DNA from: Steinernema hermaphroditum
Taxonomy: Eukaryota; Nematoda; Chromadorea; Rhabditida; Steinernematidae
Direction of reading: 5' to 3'
Length of the DNA stretch: 64,000 bases
Assembly (NCBI GenBank): GCA_030435675.1
Contig: CM059623.1
Coordinates: forward strand, 14,168,092-14,232,091
Shown here: positions 39,869 to 51,529 of the stretch, in pieces
How positions within the stretch are numbered: position 1 is the first letter of the stretch
How the letters are laid out: every line of letters begins with the position of its first letter
Notes under the pieces: generated by a model
The model's database searches: none
Seen by the model: the letters and a program-made list of their open reading frames with translations, nothing else
What the model was told of the DNA's origin: nothing
Position numbers and translations under genes: made by a program

Positions 39869-41441
39869 TCACTTCCTCTGGCACACGAAGAGTTTCGGCC
39901 AGTTGCACTTCATGTCGACCCACGACGAGTTCCAGCTCTAAATACACTACAGTAATGCTTGAGATACGTTTCAGAGATCATACCGCCGCGCATGCCTCAT
40001 CCGCTGTGCGTCCTGCCTGCCCATGTTTCCAATTCGTGTAATCCACCGGGCTTCCATCGATCCACGCGTATTTGGCATTGATGCCTTCAGGCTTGTGAAG
40101 TCCGATCCAGAAGATATTCTGTTCTCCGGGGTTGAGTCGGTTGTATACACGTCGGATTATCTGCTCAGGGCCCTTTCTGTGCAGAGTGAGCATCTTGGTG
40201 CCGATGGATTTGCAGTAGGCGTCGGCTGCAGGGAAAGACAGGCTCGTCGTCGAAAGAATGTAATTTCCATAGTTGTACGTTTTCGCAGGAGGTCCAGCAG
40301 GCTTTGTCGTGGTGGTGGTGGTAGTGGTCGTGGTTGTAGTGCTCGTCTCAGGCCGGCCAAAACGCTCACATTTGGCGTCTCCACCGGTGACGTCTTCGAT
40401 GAAGCCACAGTAAGAAGAGACCCGAGCGTAGAGCGCTGGCTGTTCGTCTTGGTGGTTCTGCTGGGCATCGTTTGACCAGGGCAGCGTCGAAGTCACACCG
40501 ATCTGGTAGTCCTCGCCATTGTGCAAGACAAGAAGAGGCCCACCACTGTCACCCTGTTTATCACATTTAAGGTCTAACATCTTATAGACTATCCTTACTT
40601 GTCCAGCCCCACGGCCCGCGGCTCCAGCGCAGAGTTGGTTGTCGGCCAGGGTGTTCCACCAGGCCTGGCTGGAATGGTTTGTTCCGTGGCATAAGTAAAG
40701 GTAATGGGGAACTTACTTGCAGTACTCAAAAGTGAAAATGTCAACGTCGGCGAAGAGAAGATATTGACTCAATAACAAGTTGTTCCCTTTGACTAAAATA
40801 TTACGTTTAGATGTCCGGACTTCATACTGTAGCTCTTACAGGCATAAGTTCCGAATCCTGTAACTGCGGCGGTTGGTTCGTTGAGAAGTTCCTCGTCGTC
40901 GTCCACAATTTTAGCAAGTTTGACGTTGTTGTTTAGAGTGATTGGCGAGCTGATCTAAATAGACCAGTTAGTACAAAAATCCAGCCGAAATCCGCACACC
41001 TCAAGTACGGCGACATCATTGTGGACACCTTTGTTATCCTGTGAGTAGTCCGGATGCCTGTGGATCTTAGTGATGTCCCTCCACTGAGCGTTAGCCGAGA
41101 AATCTCTTCTATTCGTAGAGCCGACCATGATCTTCTTGTAGGAACCCATATTGGTAGTGCAGTGGGCGGCGGTGAGGACATGTTTCGTGGAGATGAGCGT
41201 GCCTCCACAGTGATAGTTCTGGCCGTCTTTAGCCCCCTTGTAGTTGATGTACACCTGCATGGGGAATTCTCCAGTTTGAGCCCGCTGGCCTCCAAACACC
41301 TAAAAGCTTTCGCTATCCACGCAAAACCGACATCATTAGCCTTACGAATTCGGTGGTGTTGAGGGCCTTGAGGGCGGAGGGTGCCCCCTCAAGGCAAAGG
41401 AGACAGAGCGAGAAGACGGCAAAACTGAATAGGGAGCGCAT
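39869..41441 (-). CDS. S1 serine protease with C-terminal C-type lectin domain (protease A)
   Basis: Seven exons in transcription order (41346-41441, 41000-41299, 40840-40954, 40717-40792, 40599-40668, 39984-40553, 39869-39937) join in phase to 431 residues. Signal peptide: MRSLFSFAVFSLCLLCLEGA. The mature enzyme starts VFGGQRA at the exon 1/2 junction, after Phe. The triad is seen: His in LTAAHC, Asp in HNDVAVLE, Ser in GQGDSGGPLL. The specificity position 189 is Gly, not Asp, and Cys191 is missing, so this is not a true trypsin. A run of about 12 Thr links it to a lectin-like domain (NYILSTTSLSFPAADAYC, IFWIGLHKPEGI, WIDGSPVDYTNW, VDMKCNWPKLFVCQRK). It is probably secreted into the gut. CTGATAAG sites lie 82-141 nt upstream. 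Confidence 0.88.
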
Positions 41442-41522
41442 CGCTGAAAGTGAGGAAGTTCTCTCTCTGATCCTCTTTTATCCTTTTTCTTTTGACAAAG
41501 ATCGGCCCTAGACTAACAGATG

Positions 41523-41582
41523 CTGATAAGAGTGTTATTGTCCTTTTTCAGTGTATTCTACCTTCGTCACACTCCTTATCAG
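41523..41582 (-). promoter_or_regulatory. Pair of GATA-type sites upstream of protease A
   Basis: CTGATAAG at 41523-41530 and CTTATCAG at 41575-41582 face each other 82-141 nt before the ATG. The core matches the TGATAA sites of intestinal GATA factors (ELT-2 type). Confidence 0.5.
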
Positions 41583-42414
41583 CGGGTAGACATAGATCGG
41601 ATCCATGGAGTGCATATAGATGCTGCTGATATATCACGTACACTGGTTCAATAAGGAAGAAAGATTAAGTACAAGTCAGTTTGGATGGCCTTGCTGTTTA
41701 CTGAGTGCGCATCTTGGATAGTTTATCACTCAATTGTTCACGTTTATTGGCGTATAATCCGTTCTAAACTGCCCTGGGCCGAACAAAGCTCAACAAAAAG
41801 CCCTTAAGCACCTGTTCGAACCAGGCCTTCTTGGCTGAAGTCGGTAGCGTTCGGTCGGCTCTCTGAATGAGTTGACTGGTCGTTTTTGGCCACAGTTGCT
41901 GGCAACATGACTGCCCCAACTCCCAGAAGGCATCAGAGAGCCGTAGATCCATTCATCTGGTTAAGAAACTGTTTGTTCATCTCCTCCCGATTTCCCAGCG
42001 CCGCACACTGAAACTGTCTCGCATGTTGAATGAGATGAAGTGATTACGATGTGATAGTGCTCTCTTTGTACCATAGAGTACGGTGTAGTTCACTGGACGG
42101 TTATGGATGGTCTTTCACGTCCGTCTCGGTGGCGATCGATCTTCATTTGTAACGGAAGATTACGGTGTACTGTTTGCGCGCTCTTTCTTTACTTTTCCGG
42201 CTACTGTTTGTGCCGACTCGGACTCGCCTGGATTTCGGACTTGATCGGCATCACTGCCGTCAGCCGTTGAACAATCGGTCCAATCGTGCCCTATGATCAG
42301 TTAGAAGTCTAGATATTTCGTGTGCTGTGGTGTTTGTGGCACTTGTGAGTTTTCCGGCTTCCAGAGGGAATTGGGACACCCGGAAGCCGTAGTCCCACCA
42401 CCGCTGACAACAAG
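41583..42414. other. Intergenic region with no supported gene
   Basis: Contains the far upstream flank of protease A and the start of a duplicated unit whose second copy is near 45.3-45.6 kb. No convincing gene. Confidence 0.35.
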
Positions 42415-42760
42415 ATGTCCGACGCCAGGAATCCGGCAGCGCGAGATGTCATCCCGAAGGTCGCCGACGCTCTGAGGACACCATCAGCACCGAATATGCA
42501 ACTCTCGGAACACGGACTCATCTCTCCGAAGCAGAGGAGGCGAGCCCCGAAGCTACCCCAGTGGTCCAAACGCCCGCGAAGAAGATATTCCACCGCCATT
42601 TCCGATGTTTTGCTGATTCTCAGATGACACATGAAGCGCGCCGTCTACGACCGGTTCGGCACCACCGCTACGCCAAGGATGAAGCCCGCAGCAATGAGAC
42701 ATCCTCTGTTTGTCTATTTTTCAGTGTCATGCAAGGCGAAATGTTTTTGAGTCGTGAATA
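42340..42760 (+). repeat. Duplicated unit of unknown nature, copy 1 (MSDAR repeat)
   Basis: The stretch resembles the reverse complement of 45265-45590. Both contain a frame starting MSDAR(N/I)P ... DVIPKVADALRTP, and both end with a segment readable as RHPLFVYF. Conservation spans more than one frame and both copies have shifts, so each may be a decayed gene or a non-autonomous repeat. I do not recognise the family. Confidence 0.4.
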
Positions 42761-42873
42761 AAGTCAAGTGGTGTTTGTGTCTAAATAGGTTGAGGAGACC
42801 AGCTTTACAGTTATACCGTTTCATGTTCAGCAATTTATTCATAAGACTGTAAACATAAAAATTTCGTAATAGC

Positions 42874-44418
42874 TTACTTCCTCTGGCAAACGAAAGAATA
42901 CTTCCAGTTACAGTCCATGCCAACCCAGTTCGGTTTCCAGTGCTGAAAGTGGCCATTTTCAACTGACAGTGACCGATAACTTACAGCTGCGCACTCCTCA
43001 CTGGGAGTTGGTATCGGTAATCCTTTAGCCCAGTTCCTGTAATTCAGGGCACTTCCATCGAGCCAAGCGTACTGTGACCTAATCCCTTCAGGTTTGTACA
43101 GTCCAAGCCAGAAGATGTGGGCGTCGTCGGGTTTCAGCTGGTTGAAGATGCGCTGGATGATCTTCTCGGTGCCCTTCTTATGCAGAGTGAGCATTTTGGC
43201 TCCGATGGATTCGCAGAAGTCTTTGGCGTCTTGGAAGGAGAGTTCGGTAGTGGAAAGAATGTAATTTCCGAAGTTATGAGTCTTCACAGGAGGCTCGGCA
43301 GTGGTGGGCTTGGCGGTGGTCGTAGTAGTGGTCGTCGTTGGTTGCTCGAGACGTTCACATTCGAATTCTCCATTGGCGGCGTCTTCAATGAAGTCACAGA
43401 AGGAGGCGACCCGAGTGAACACTCCAGGCTGTTTATCTTGATGATTTTCTTGCTCGTCTTTGCTCCAAGGTAGGAAGGAGAAGACTCCGATCTGATAGTC
43501 TTCGTCGTTGTGGGAGACGAGCAGAGGGCCACCGCTGTCGCCCTGATAAGAAAGTAGACGCGTCAAGATATAGGTGACTTACTTGTCCCGCGCCGCGACC
43601 TGCCGCTCCAGCGCAGACTTGGTTGTCTATGAGGGTGTCCCACCAGGCCTGGCTGGAATAGGTCTGTTTAAAGATAATAGTAAAATTGAGTCACCTACTT
43701 GCAGAAGGCAAACGAGAAGAGGTCAACCTCGGCGTAAAGAAGATTCTCGCTCAACAAGAGTCGGTCTCCCTGGACTGAAAATATCATATATGTCATAGAC
43801 CGTTCTGCTGTTATGTGTCCCTACAAGCATAAGTTCCGAATCCGGAAACAACAGCAGTTTTGGCTTCCAGCAACTGATCGTCGTCCCTGGCAATTTTTGA
43901 CAGTTTAACATTGTTGTTCAGCGTAACCGGTTGGTTTATCTAAATAACAAAATTTAAAGCCAAAATCCTAGTTCTCCCAACCTCCAGGACGGCGATGTCA
44001 TATCGCGTGTTTTCATCATCTTCCTTGTAATCTGGATGCCTGTGGATCTTGGTGATGTCCCTCCACTGAGCGTTAGCCGAGAAATCTCTTCTATTCGTAG
44101 AGCCGACCATGATCTTCTTGTAGGAACCCATATTGGTAGTGCAGTGGGCGGCGGTGAGGACATGTTTCGTGGAGATGAGCGTGCCTCCACAGTGATAGTT
44201 CTGGCCGTCTTTAGCCCCCTTGTAGTTGATGTACACCTGCATGGGGAACTGTCCGACTCGGGCTTGGTTGCCGCCGAAAACCTAAGCACGTATAATGCTC
44301 ACTGCAATGAGTATTGCCTTACAAATTCGGTGACGTTGAGTCCTTTCAAAGACGAAGGTGCGCCCTCTAGACATAGAAAAAGGAAGGACAGGACCACTGC
44401 AGTCCGCAAAGCCCACAT
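42874..44418 (-). CDS. S1 serine protease with C-terminal C-type lectin domain (protease B)
   Basis: Seven exons (44323-44418, 43982-44281, 43825-43939, 43699-43774, 43583-43652, 42985-43542, 42874-42942) join in phase to 427 residues; exons 1-5 match protease A in length exactly. Signal peptide MWALRTAVVLSFLFLCLEGA; activation site VTEF|VFGG. Triad residues are in LTAAHC, YDIAVLE and GQGDSGGPLL; position 189 is Gly. The linker is Thr-rich (QPTTTTTTTTAKP). The lectin domain runs NYILSTTELSFQDAKDFC ... IFWLGLYKPEGI ... GMDCNWKYSFVCQRK. The last intron is 42 nt and open in all codons, so retention would only insert 14 residues. Exon 2 is almost identical in DNA to that of protease A, and the lectin exons to those of protease D. 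Confidence 0.88.
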
Positions 44419-44520
44419 GGTTGCCGCTGAACTAAGAATCAGTGTTCAGTATGTCGTTTATATTCTTTTAGTGAAGAATCGATCGCGTTGACGTCTACGT
44501 CTAGCACCCGCATTAACCTT

Positions 44521-44528
44521 TTTATCAG
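44521..44528 (-). promoter_or_regulatory. GATA-type site upstream of protease B
   Basis: CTGATAAA on the minus strand, about 103 nt before the ATG. Confidence 0.4.
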
Positions 44529-45264
44529 TCTGGCCTGGTCATCTTGTAGTGGTGCGGTTCTTACGTTTTACATTGCCCTCATTATCGGCTGCGTACTTTT
44601 TAACAAGGAACAGTAAAGATGATGCACTTAATTGATCAAATGGATCGAAAATTAAAAGCGCATGTGACTCCTTTGTTTGTTTTTTTCCCACAAAAGTACC
44701 TTTTGTTGTTGGACTTCATGCGGAAAATACCCAAGACTGATATAACGGACAGATTATAGGAACTACAGCAGACTCGCTCACGATCGTTTATTTGACATGT
44801 GATCTTTGACAATCCAAACAGTGTACAATACTGTACTGTCAATCAGCATGCTATAGCAGAAGTATACTTACTAATGTAGACGGACATCAATTCGATTGCG
44901 GTTTCAATTTGCGACAGTTTCTTCACCGTCGTTGCCTTTTAGTTGATTTAAACGACGATGAGAGATGACGACCCTTTTGTGTGTTTTTCTGTAACAAAAA
45001 AGGCCTTCTACTGAGATATAGCTGAACTTCTTTCTCGTATTGTAGAAGTGGTAGATAGGAAACATGGATATGAATTCGGGTGGATCGGGTTTATGTTTTA
45101 TACTGAGCTTATGTGCGTTTTGCTTTTTGCTTACTGTGCCAACAGCAACCGCTCACTTAACTCATTCCTGAGAGAGCCAACGGACAATCCGACCGTTTTG
45201 CGGCTTTATTTCGCGAATCAAAGGCATTATTCCTTGCGCGACACCGAAAATAGACAAACAGAGG
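44529..45264. other. Intergenic region with no supported gene
   Basis: No repeat or coding evidence beyond short chance frames. Confidence 0.35.
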
Positions 45265-45590
45265 ATGTCTGGCAGACGACTTCATCCCTGGCGCGGCGTA
45301 GATGTCGAACCGGTGGTTGGCGAAGAGCTTCATGGGGCTTCTGGGAATCGGCAAATCTTCGGATTCAGGAGCGGAACATCGTTTGCGGCACAACGGACGC
45401 TTCTGAGCTTGCATCTGGCGGTCCGTGGTCCGGGAGTTGCGTCTTCGATGGTGGTGGCGTCCTCAGAGCGTCGGCGACCTTCGGGATGACATCTGACGCA
45501 GCATTGGGCGTCGGAATCCTGGCGTCGGACATCTTGTTGTCAACGGTGGTGGGACTACGGCTTCCGGGTGTCTCAATTCCCTCTGGAAGC
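45265..45590 (-). repeat. Duplicated unit of unknown nature, copy 2 (MSDAR repeat)
   Basis: The inverted counterpart of 42340-42760. On the minus strand it opens MSDARIPTPNAASDVIPKV and reads on through VADALRTPP until a TGA interrupts it; the conserved RHPLFVYF end lies in another frame. Function unknown; probably decayed. Confidence 0.4.
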
Positions 45591-46310
45591 CGGGAGACTC
45601 ACAACTGCCACAGGGTTTACCATCAGACCAACCGGACACGGAGAGAGCGACCAGAGGGACCACCGCGACACGAATGAGACTTTGAAGATTTGCCAGTTGC
45701 TGACTAACAGTCGAAAATTATATAGGTGTACAAATGAGATAATTGAATGGCATAACTTTCATAACTTATGGGCATAACTTCCTGTTCAACACTTAGGACC
45801 CGAACTTGACCTGCATTGTTGACCGGTTCCCTGGAAGACCTGGAAGACGGGAGTTTCGGGGTTTCCATCGATTCTAGGGATCTTGGGCAGATAAGTAGGG
45901 TCTTTACATACTGTTGAACGGCTAGCCGATGTAATTCGGACACCAGAGATATTTCAAATGGACCGGTTGGGACAGCTGAGAAGTGGTAAGTGGTTTAGCT
46001 GATCCGTCGCCTAAGGCAATCTGGAGGTGTTATGCATTGTGATCGCCCCAAGTGTTATCGTACTCTGTGTTGTTTTGCACAAGAGATAGTCGTTTATGTG
46101 AATAGATAAGTATGATGAAAAACAGTAAATAATCAGTGGAAATGTGAGTGGCTGTGACCAGAGATGCACACTGAGCTGGAGCCGAGCAAGAGCCGGTGCC
46201 GATTGTGAAATGCCGAAACGAGTCAAATTCGAATATGTATATTGTTGCACGAATTTATCGCCTTGCTCATAGAATTATGTACCCACGCAGTTCTTGCTGG
46301 AGTACAACAT
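45591..46310. other. Intergenic region with no supported gene
   Basis: AT-rich, no recognised feature; it lies beyond the 3' end of protease C. Confidence 0.35.
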
Positions 46311-47374
46311 TCAAATGTTCACACAGTAAGACTTCTTTAAAATCCTTTCGATGAAGTCGCAGTAGGATGAAACACGTGTGTACACAGCGGGATACTTGTC
46401 CTGATGGTGTTGATGAGCGTCGTGGTCGGCCAGCGACCAGGAAACCACCCCAATTTGATAAGCCTTACCGTTGTGGGTGACTTGCAGAGGTCCACCACTG
46501 TCGCCCTGAAAACGACAACGCTACCGTTCCTAAGATCAGCGGAACGTACACTTCCAGCACCCTTGTTCCGTGCTCCAGCGCAGATTTCAGTATCATGCAA
46601 GGCGTGCCAATAGGTCGCGCTAGAAGATGCAAATTCTAGAGAAGTCCATGGATCTGAGGCTTACTTGCAGGCGTTGAAAGAGAAGAGACTGAGCTCGGCA
46701 TATAGAAGATAGTCCGTTGCGAGGGATATATTGCCGTTATCTGCAGATTTCTAGGATAGTAACTCAAGAAAGAATCTTACATCCAATGGTTCCCCATCCG
46801 GAAACTACGGCTATTCTCTTCCTTGTAAGCAGGGCGTCGTTTTTGGCAATCTTTATGAGTTGGACATTCTTGTTAAGCTTCACAGGTTTGTCGAGCTAAG
46901 GATACCTTTTTGAAGTTTTAAAAGCTCATCTCGTTCTACCTCAACAATGGCGATGTCGTTGTGTTCCGGAAGGGCGCCATGCACATATTTCGGGTGCGTG
47001 TGAATGTGTTTGATGCCTCTCCACTGGGCACTTGCCGAAGGATTCCTGCGATTGATATCGCCAACCATGATCGTCTTGTAACCACCCATTGCTACGACAC
47101 AGTGGGCTGCCGTGAGAACGTGGGTGGTGGAGAGCAGGGTGCCTCCACAGGAGGCGTTCTGTCCGAGAGCTTTGGCGAAAAAGTCGATGTACACTTGACT
47201 AGGGAACTGGCCGACACGGGCGCGACTCCCTCCGAATACCTAAAATCTGCAGTACTTAGGGCTATCCCAGCTTATTGCTACCAGTTCGGTCGTTTTAAGA
47301 CCGCCTTGGAAGAGAGATCCTTCGAGGTGCCATAAAAATGTCGAGAATAGGAGGACACATGTGAGGATTCTCAT
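46311..47374 (-). CDS. S1 serine protease without lectin domain (protease C)
   Basis: Six exons (47282-47374, 46940-47239, 46781-46895, 46665-46740, 46550-46619, 46311-46505) join in phase to 282 residues. Signal peptide ILTCVLLFSTFLWHLEGS; activation site TTEL|VFGG. His lies in LTAAHC, Asp in HNDIAIVE, Ser in GSGDSGGPLQ; residue 189 is Gly. It stops shortly after the last protease helix (CDFIERILKKSYC) and has neither the Thr linker nor the lectin exon. Exons 2-5 have the same lengths as in A and B (300, 115, 76, 70). A GATA-type site (CGATAAGA) lies about 93 nt upstream at 47467-47474. Confidence 0.87.
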
Positions 47375-47466
47375 TTTCGCTTGAGAACTGCGAAGCACAG
47401 TGTGATAGCTGCTTTTATAGTCATTTCAGCGCACTGATGTCCTTCTTGTTTTCCATTGAAATGTCA

Positions 47467-47474
47467 TCTTATCG
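47467..47474 (-). promoter_or_regulatory. GATA-type site upstream of protease C
   Basis: CGATAAGA on the minus strand, about 93 nt before the ATG. Confidence 0.4.
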
Positions 47475-48290
47475 CACTGCGTGAAATGTAAATACTTCCC
47501 TATAACTAAACAAGTATTAAGTGTCGGTTAAATTGTGAAATAGTACACATCCAGATGCACATAGCCATCAACCAGGTTATGATTAGGCTGATGACTTTCG
47601 AACTTTTTTATTTTTTATTAAAAATGCTGCATTCGGTACAAGATAACTCGGACTCACGACAACTGAACCACAATAAACTGAGCCACATTTAAAATGCGCG
47701 AAGATTTCAAGACTACAGTTCTCGCTTAAAAGGCCATATGCAAAAATTAATGCTCGCAGCGCTCGACAAAAATGAATCCTGCTCCAGAACGTACTTTGCA
47801 AACGGTGACAAATTCTATTGCTCCGTGCTGTATTTGACGATATGTTCTTATCGGGAGTAGAAGTTATGCAGTTCATGCCTGTCCATATTAGGCCTTTGGG
47901 TCTTGATAGGCATCAGCCTAATCATAGCCTAGTTGTTAGCTCATGCGCAGAAATGAATACCACAGCTTAGATTTGTAGGCTGTGAAGTGGTTAGATGTAC
48001 GCTATGGCGCTAAAATGAGGACTGAGGCGTTGAAATCCGACCGATTACGAATGAAATGCGTTCACAATGAGCAAAACAGACGTTCCAACGTACATCATCT
48101 TAAGTACATAAAATTTTTAACGCCTTCAAATTGCTTTCTTACTTCCCAGCTAAGCTAAGAGAAGGACACCACGAAAGTCATTGTGCGATGATTTCACAAT
48201 TCATTGCGCATTTTCGATTAGCGATGCACTCGCGCGGATGTTGTGCTATTAAAGTCTCTGATTCTGAAACATATCTAACAGTGACTGGCG
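47475..48290. other. Intergenic region with conserved FYESVFW 5' flank at its right end
   Basis: The last ~60 bases (TGCTATTAAAGTCTCTGATT ...) match the flanks of the other intact FYESVFW copies. The rest holds nothing I can support. Confidence 0.4.
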
Positions 48291-49217
48291 ATGAACAACC
48301 TTCCCCACGCGTTCTACGAATCTGTATTTTTCGTTGGATGCACTGCACGAGGCTTCGTGATTTCGCGGATATCCAAAACTGCCGAAGAATTGTCGGGTAA
48401 CATTAGAATTGTCGCGCAGCAGATGACATCGATGTACAAATACCATGTCGTTTCCGTTAGAAACAACCGAATAAGCAATGAGAGACGTTGGAATCTTAAG
48501 AAAGAAGTACCCAAACATCTCTGGAACCAGAAAGACAACTTTATCTCAACCGTTAGTATAAATATTTACGAGAATACTGAAGACAAGGTTAGCAAGGAAA
48601 TCATCGATCGGATTTGCTTTCCCAATTCCGTGTACTACTTAGCCCTAAAGACAGCCACGGTTAGTAAGGCATGGATCGACTGGGCATGTACAGCTAAGCG
48701 ACTAAAGGGATTAACAATCTTCAAAAAACTAAACGACGAAGCGATCACACTCTACAAGAGAGTTATCGAAACTGGGCGCCTCACCGAACTACAAATTGGA
48801 AGCGAGGCATTTTCAAAAGGAGTGATTGACATCATGAAGCTATCACTTATTCAACCTCAGCTCAAATCTTTGTGCCTTATGAAGGACGGTAACCTCGAAG
48901 AACTTCTAGCGTTTTGGATCCAGAATAAAGAAGCACTTCGAGGGAAAGATTTGTATTTCGAAAACCCACATCATGCTCGAGTTTTGAAGGAAAGACTGGA
49001 GCTTTGTTCTCAAGAGGAATTCAAACCAATCGGCAGGTACCATTCCTATTTTTCGCGCACCCTCTTCAGAAGACCATCGCAGCCTTACAAGCTGAAGTAT
49101 TGTGGAGACGACGGCTACAGCGCTTATGTGTTTTTCGACTGTGTGGAACGGAATCCCAATAAAAGTGAGGTGAGTTGTCTCACGAATGCGCCAATAGTTG
49201 GAATATTGTTCACTTAA
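48291..49217 (+). CDS. FYESVFW-family protein, copy 4
   Basis: An intronless gene of 308 residues, MNNLPHAFYESVFFVGCT to NAPIVGILFT. Landmarks: TATVSKAWIDWACTAKRL, YKRVIETGRLTEL, FWIQNKEALRGKDLYF, PIGRYHSYFSRT and YKLKYCGDD. Its N-terminal ~40 residues are nearly identical to the deleted copy at 17.7 kb, so those two are close relatives. It lies inside the protease/lectin cluster but is unrelated in sequence. Function unknown. Confidence 0.72.
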   Translation: MNNLPHAFYESVFFVGCTARGFVISRISKTAEELSGNIRIVAQQMTSMYKYHVVSVRNNRISNERRWNLKKEVPKHLWNQKDNFISTVSINIYENTEDKVSKEIIDRICFPNSVYYLALKTATVSKAWIDWACTAKRLKGLTIFKKLNDEAITLYKRVIETGRLTELQIGSEAFSKGVIDIMKLSLIQPQLKSLCLMKDGNLEELLAFWIQNKEALRGKDLYFENPHHARVLKERLELCSQEEFKPIGRYHSYFSRTLFRRPSQPYKLKYCGDDGYSAYVFFDCVERNPNKSEVSCLTNAPIVGILFT

Positions 49218-50235
49218 ATCGCTGTTTGGGCGCTATCTGTGCTTAGTTAATTAATCTTATAAAAAGTTCTCTTGTTATGAGCTATCGTGTGTCGAACATG
49301 TTCTCCCGTGTCACACAATAGATGTTTCATGCACAGTGGAATGTTGTCCAAAACAAAGGATAGATGTCTTCCAGCAACAAAGATACGTACAGACAGATGA
49401 GTGCACTTTGAGTTGAGCGACTTTCCGTGATCTTTTGCGACGCATTTATGGATGCTGTAATCTGCGTTTCCCAAAAGTGGTGCTACGGAAAAACACCACT
49501 TTAGAGGTCCATCTCGCCGTCTGTCTTGCTGCACCGAAGCTACTAGAACAGTATCACACCGTAATCGTGGCTCATCTTCTCTTTTCGACACCAGGAGCGC
49601 GATATCCAAATACAGAGTGCGTGTGGCTGAGAGTACTAGCTAAGGAGGTACTGAAGAATGCTGCTGCGCAAGGGCGACACGCAACCATGCTGTAGTATGT
49701 CTCTATCCGAAGGGCCTCTTAGTGGTGTGTTGGCGCCTGCAGGGCTAATGTAACCCTAGCACATAAATGGCGCAAAAGTACGCGCACTCATAAACACAGA
49801 AAAGTAACAGTCCCGAATTTGGTAACTGCACTCACGTTGTGATTTCTTATCGATGACATAATATTTTCCATAGCTACGTAATAAAGTACATTTTGAGAGA
49901 TATCGGCTTCGGAGTGCACACAAACAGAACTGGAATACCACGTGACTGGAGCATAGAGAAATTGAAGTTTCGCCTGTTAGGATACCCTCATCACTGACTC
50001 TTCTTAACGGATTCTTACATCTACCGTCTGAATCGTTTCAGTAAACGACACTCAGAGAGGGAACGAAAGCACAATGGGAGAAGGATCTTTATTTCTACCA
50101 CGATTTCTAGATCACAAACTATTTCTTCGGCAACATCACCAACCAAACGAAAACAACAAGGACATCGATGGGCCGACTTTTGGTTGATAACTATAAAGGC
50201 TTATATCAGGTCGCGATAATTTGTTACGATCAAGC
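49218..50235. other. Intergenic region upstream of protease E
   Basis: The right end holds a TTGATAAC GATA-type site (50184-50191) and a CTATAAAGG TATA-like element just after it. A plus frame at 49435-49695 is open but has no features that convince me. Confidence 0.4.
50184..50200 (+). promoter_or_regulatory. GATA-type site and TATA-like element upstream of protease E
   Basis: TTGATAAC is followed directly by TATAAAGG, 36-52 nt before the ATG at 50236. Confidence 0.45.
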
Positions 50236-51362
50236 ATGAACATTCGCACTCTACTCTTCCTGGCCTCGGCTTTCTTTCTGTGCCTCTATGGAGCGCCTAT
50301 GGTCCTTGACGAGCTGGATACCTCGGAACTGGTAAGAGGCATTCCCACCACTCTCTGTCCCGTCTTCACTGAGCCTTGACACGTCTCGACCTTTCCCATT
50401 TTTCCTCATTAACAGTTTTCAAACATTCTGCCATTCAGGTGTTCGGCGGGACTCGGGCTCAGCTCGGCCAATTTCCCATGCAAGTCTTCATCAGCTTCAT
50501 GAACACGGCGGCCAAGCAACCAGATCTGTGTGGAGGCACTCTCCTCTCTACCACCCACGTTCTCACCGCTGCCCACTGCGCTGTCTTCATGGGTGCTCCA
50601 CACAAGGTCATGGTCGGATCGACCAACCGAAACGACACATCGTCCAAAGCTCAGTGGAGAAACATCGCTAGGATCCGTCCTCATCCTGGTTACAAAAGAG
50701 GAAAGATCGCAGTATATAACGATGTCGCTGTGCTAGAGGTACTACATGGCTAAGACCGTTTCCAAACACACTTTTTAGCTCGACAAACCTGTAAAACTCA
50801 GCAGTGCTGTCAAGATTGTTAAGATCGTCAGAAATGACGCGCAGCTTTTGAAACAAAAGACAGCTACAGTTGTAGGATTTGGAATTCATGGATGTGAGTT
50901 TACTCTCTATCATAGTCACTCTGTCCAGCTATAGACCAAGGCAAAAAATACTCACTACATGAACATCTTCTATACACCCAAGTTGGCCTGATCGCTTTCG
51001 AATATTGCAAGTAAGACTCACTCTTTTAGCGAGCTCATAAATGAGTAAATTTCAGTGGCATGTGGGGAAACACCCTGAAAGAGAAGGAAATGGTCTGCGC
51101 TGGTTCCAAAGGTCGCGGAGCAGGATTTGTAGACTTGACTTTCTTTATTAACTCTCTACAAGTTCACTTTTAGGGCGACAGTGGGGGACCTCTTCTTGCC
51201 TCCCACAATGGTCAATTCTATCAAATCGGAGTGACATCTTTCCTTCCAGGAGATAAAGACATGCAGCTGGACCAGGCTACATACCCCGCCGTTTTCATGC
51301 GTGTCTCTTTCTTTTGTAGTTTCATTGAAAGCGCTACGGGGAAGGCGGTTCGTTGTACGTGA
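50236..51362 (+). CDS. S1 serine protease without lectin domain (protease E)
   Basis: Six exons (50236-50331, 50439-50738, 50779-50893, 50935-51010, 51056-51128, 51174-51362) join in phase to 282 residues. Signal peptide MNIRTLLFLASAFFLCLYGA; activation site TSEL|VFGG. Triad: LTAAHC, YNDVAVLE, GFGDSGGPLL; position 189 is Gly. Exon 5 has one extra codon compared with its paralogues. It ends after CSFIESATGKAVRCT with no linker or lectin domain. It is the first of the plus-strand half of the cluster, facing away from C. Confidence 0.87.
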
Positions 51363-51529
51363 TTTCCACTGGCGGCACAAAAGCAATCACTTGCCTTGGA
51401 ATAAAGTATATCACTCTCATTAAGTGCACAGTATATCGAGTAGCCTTTCCCATACACTACATACACAACTGTTGTTTTGAAATTGTGTTGAAAATGTTGT
51501 TTTTGATGTTATCATCTGCATACTAATCT

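Noticed and set aside
42943..42984. Treating the last 42-nt intron of proteases B and D as coding
   Set aside because: It is open and a multiple of three, but it has good GTAAGT and TTTCAG sites, and the equivalent intron in protease A contains stops.
43301..43600. Possible separate genes from alternative frames over the protease/lectin exons
   Set aside because: All are out-of-frame shadows of exons with conserved catalytic motifs.
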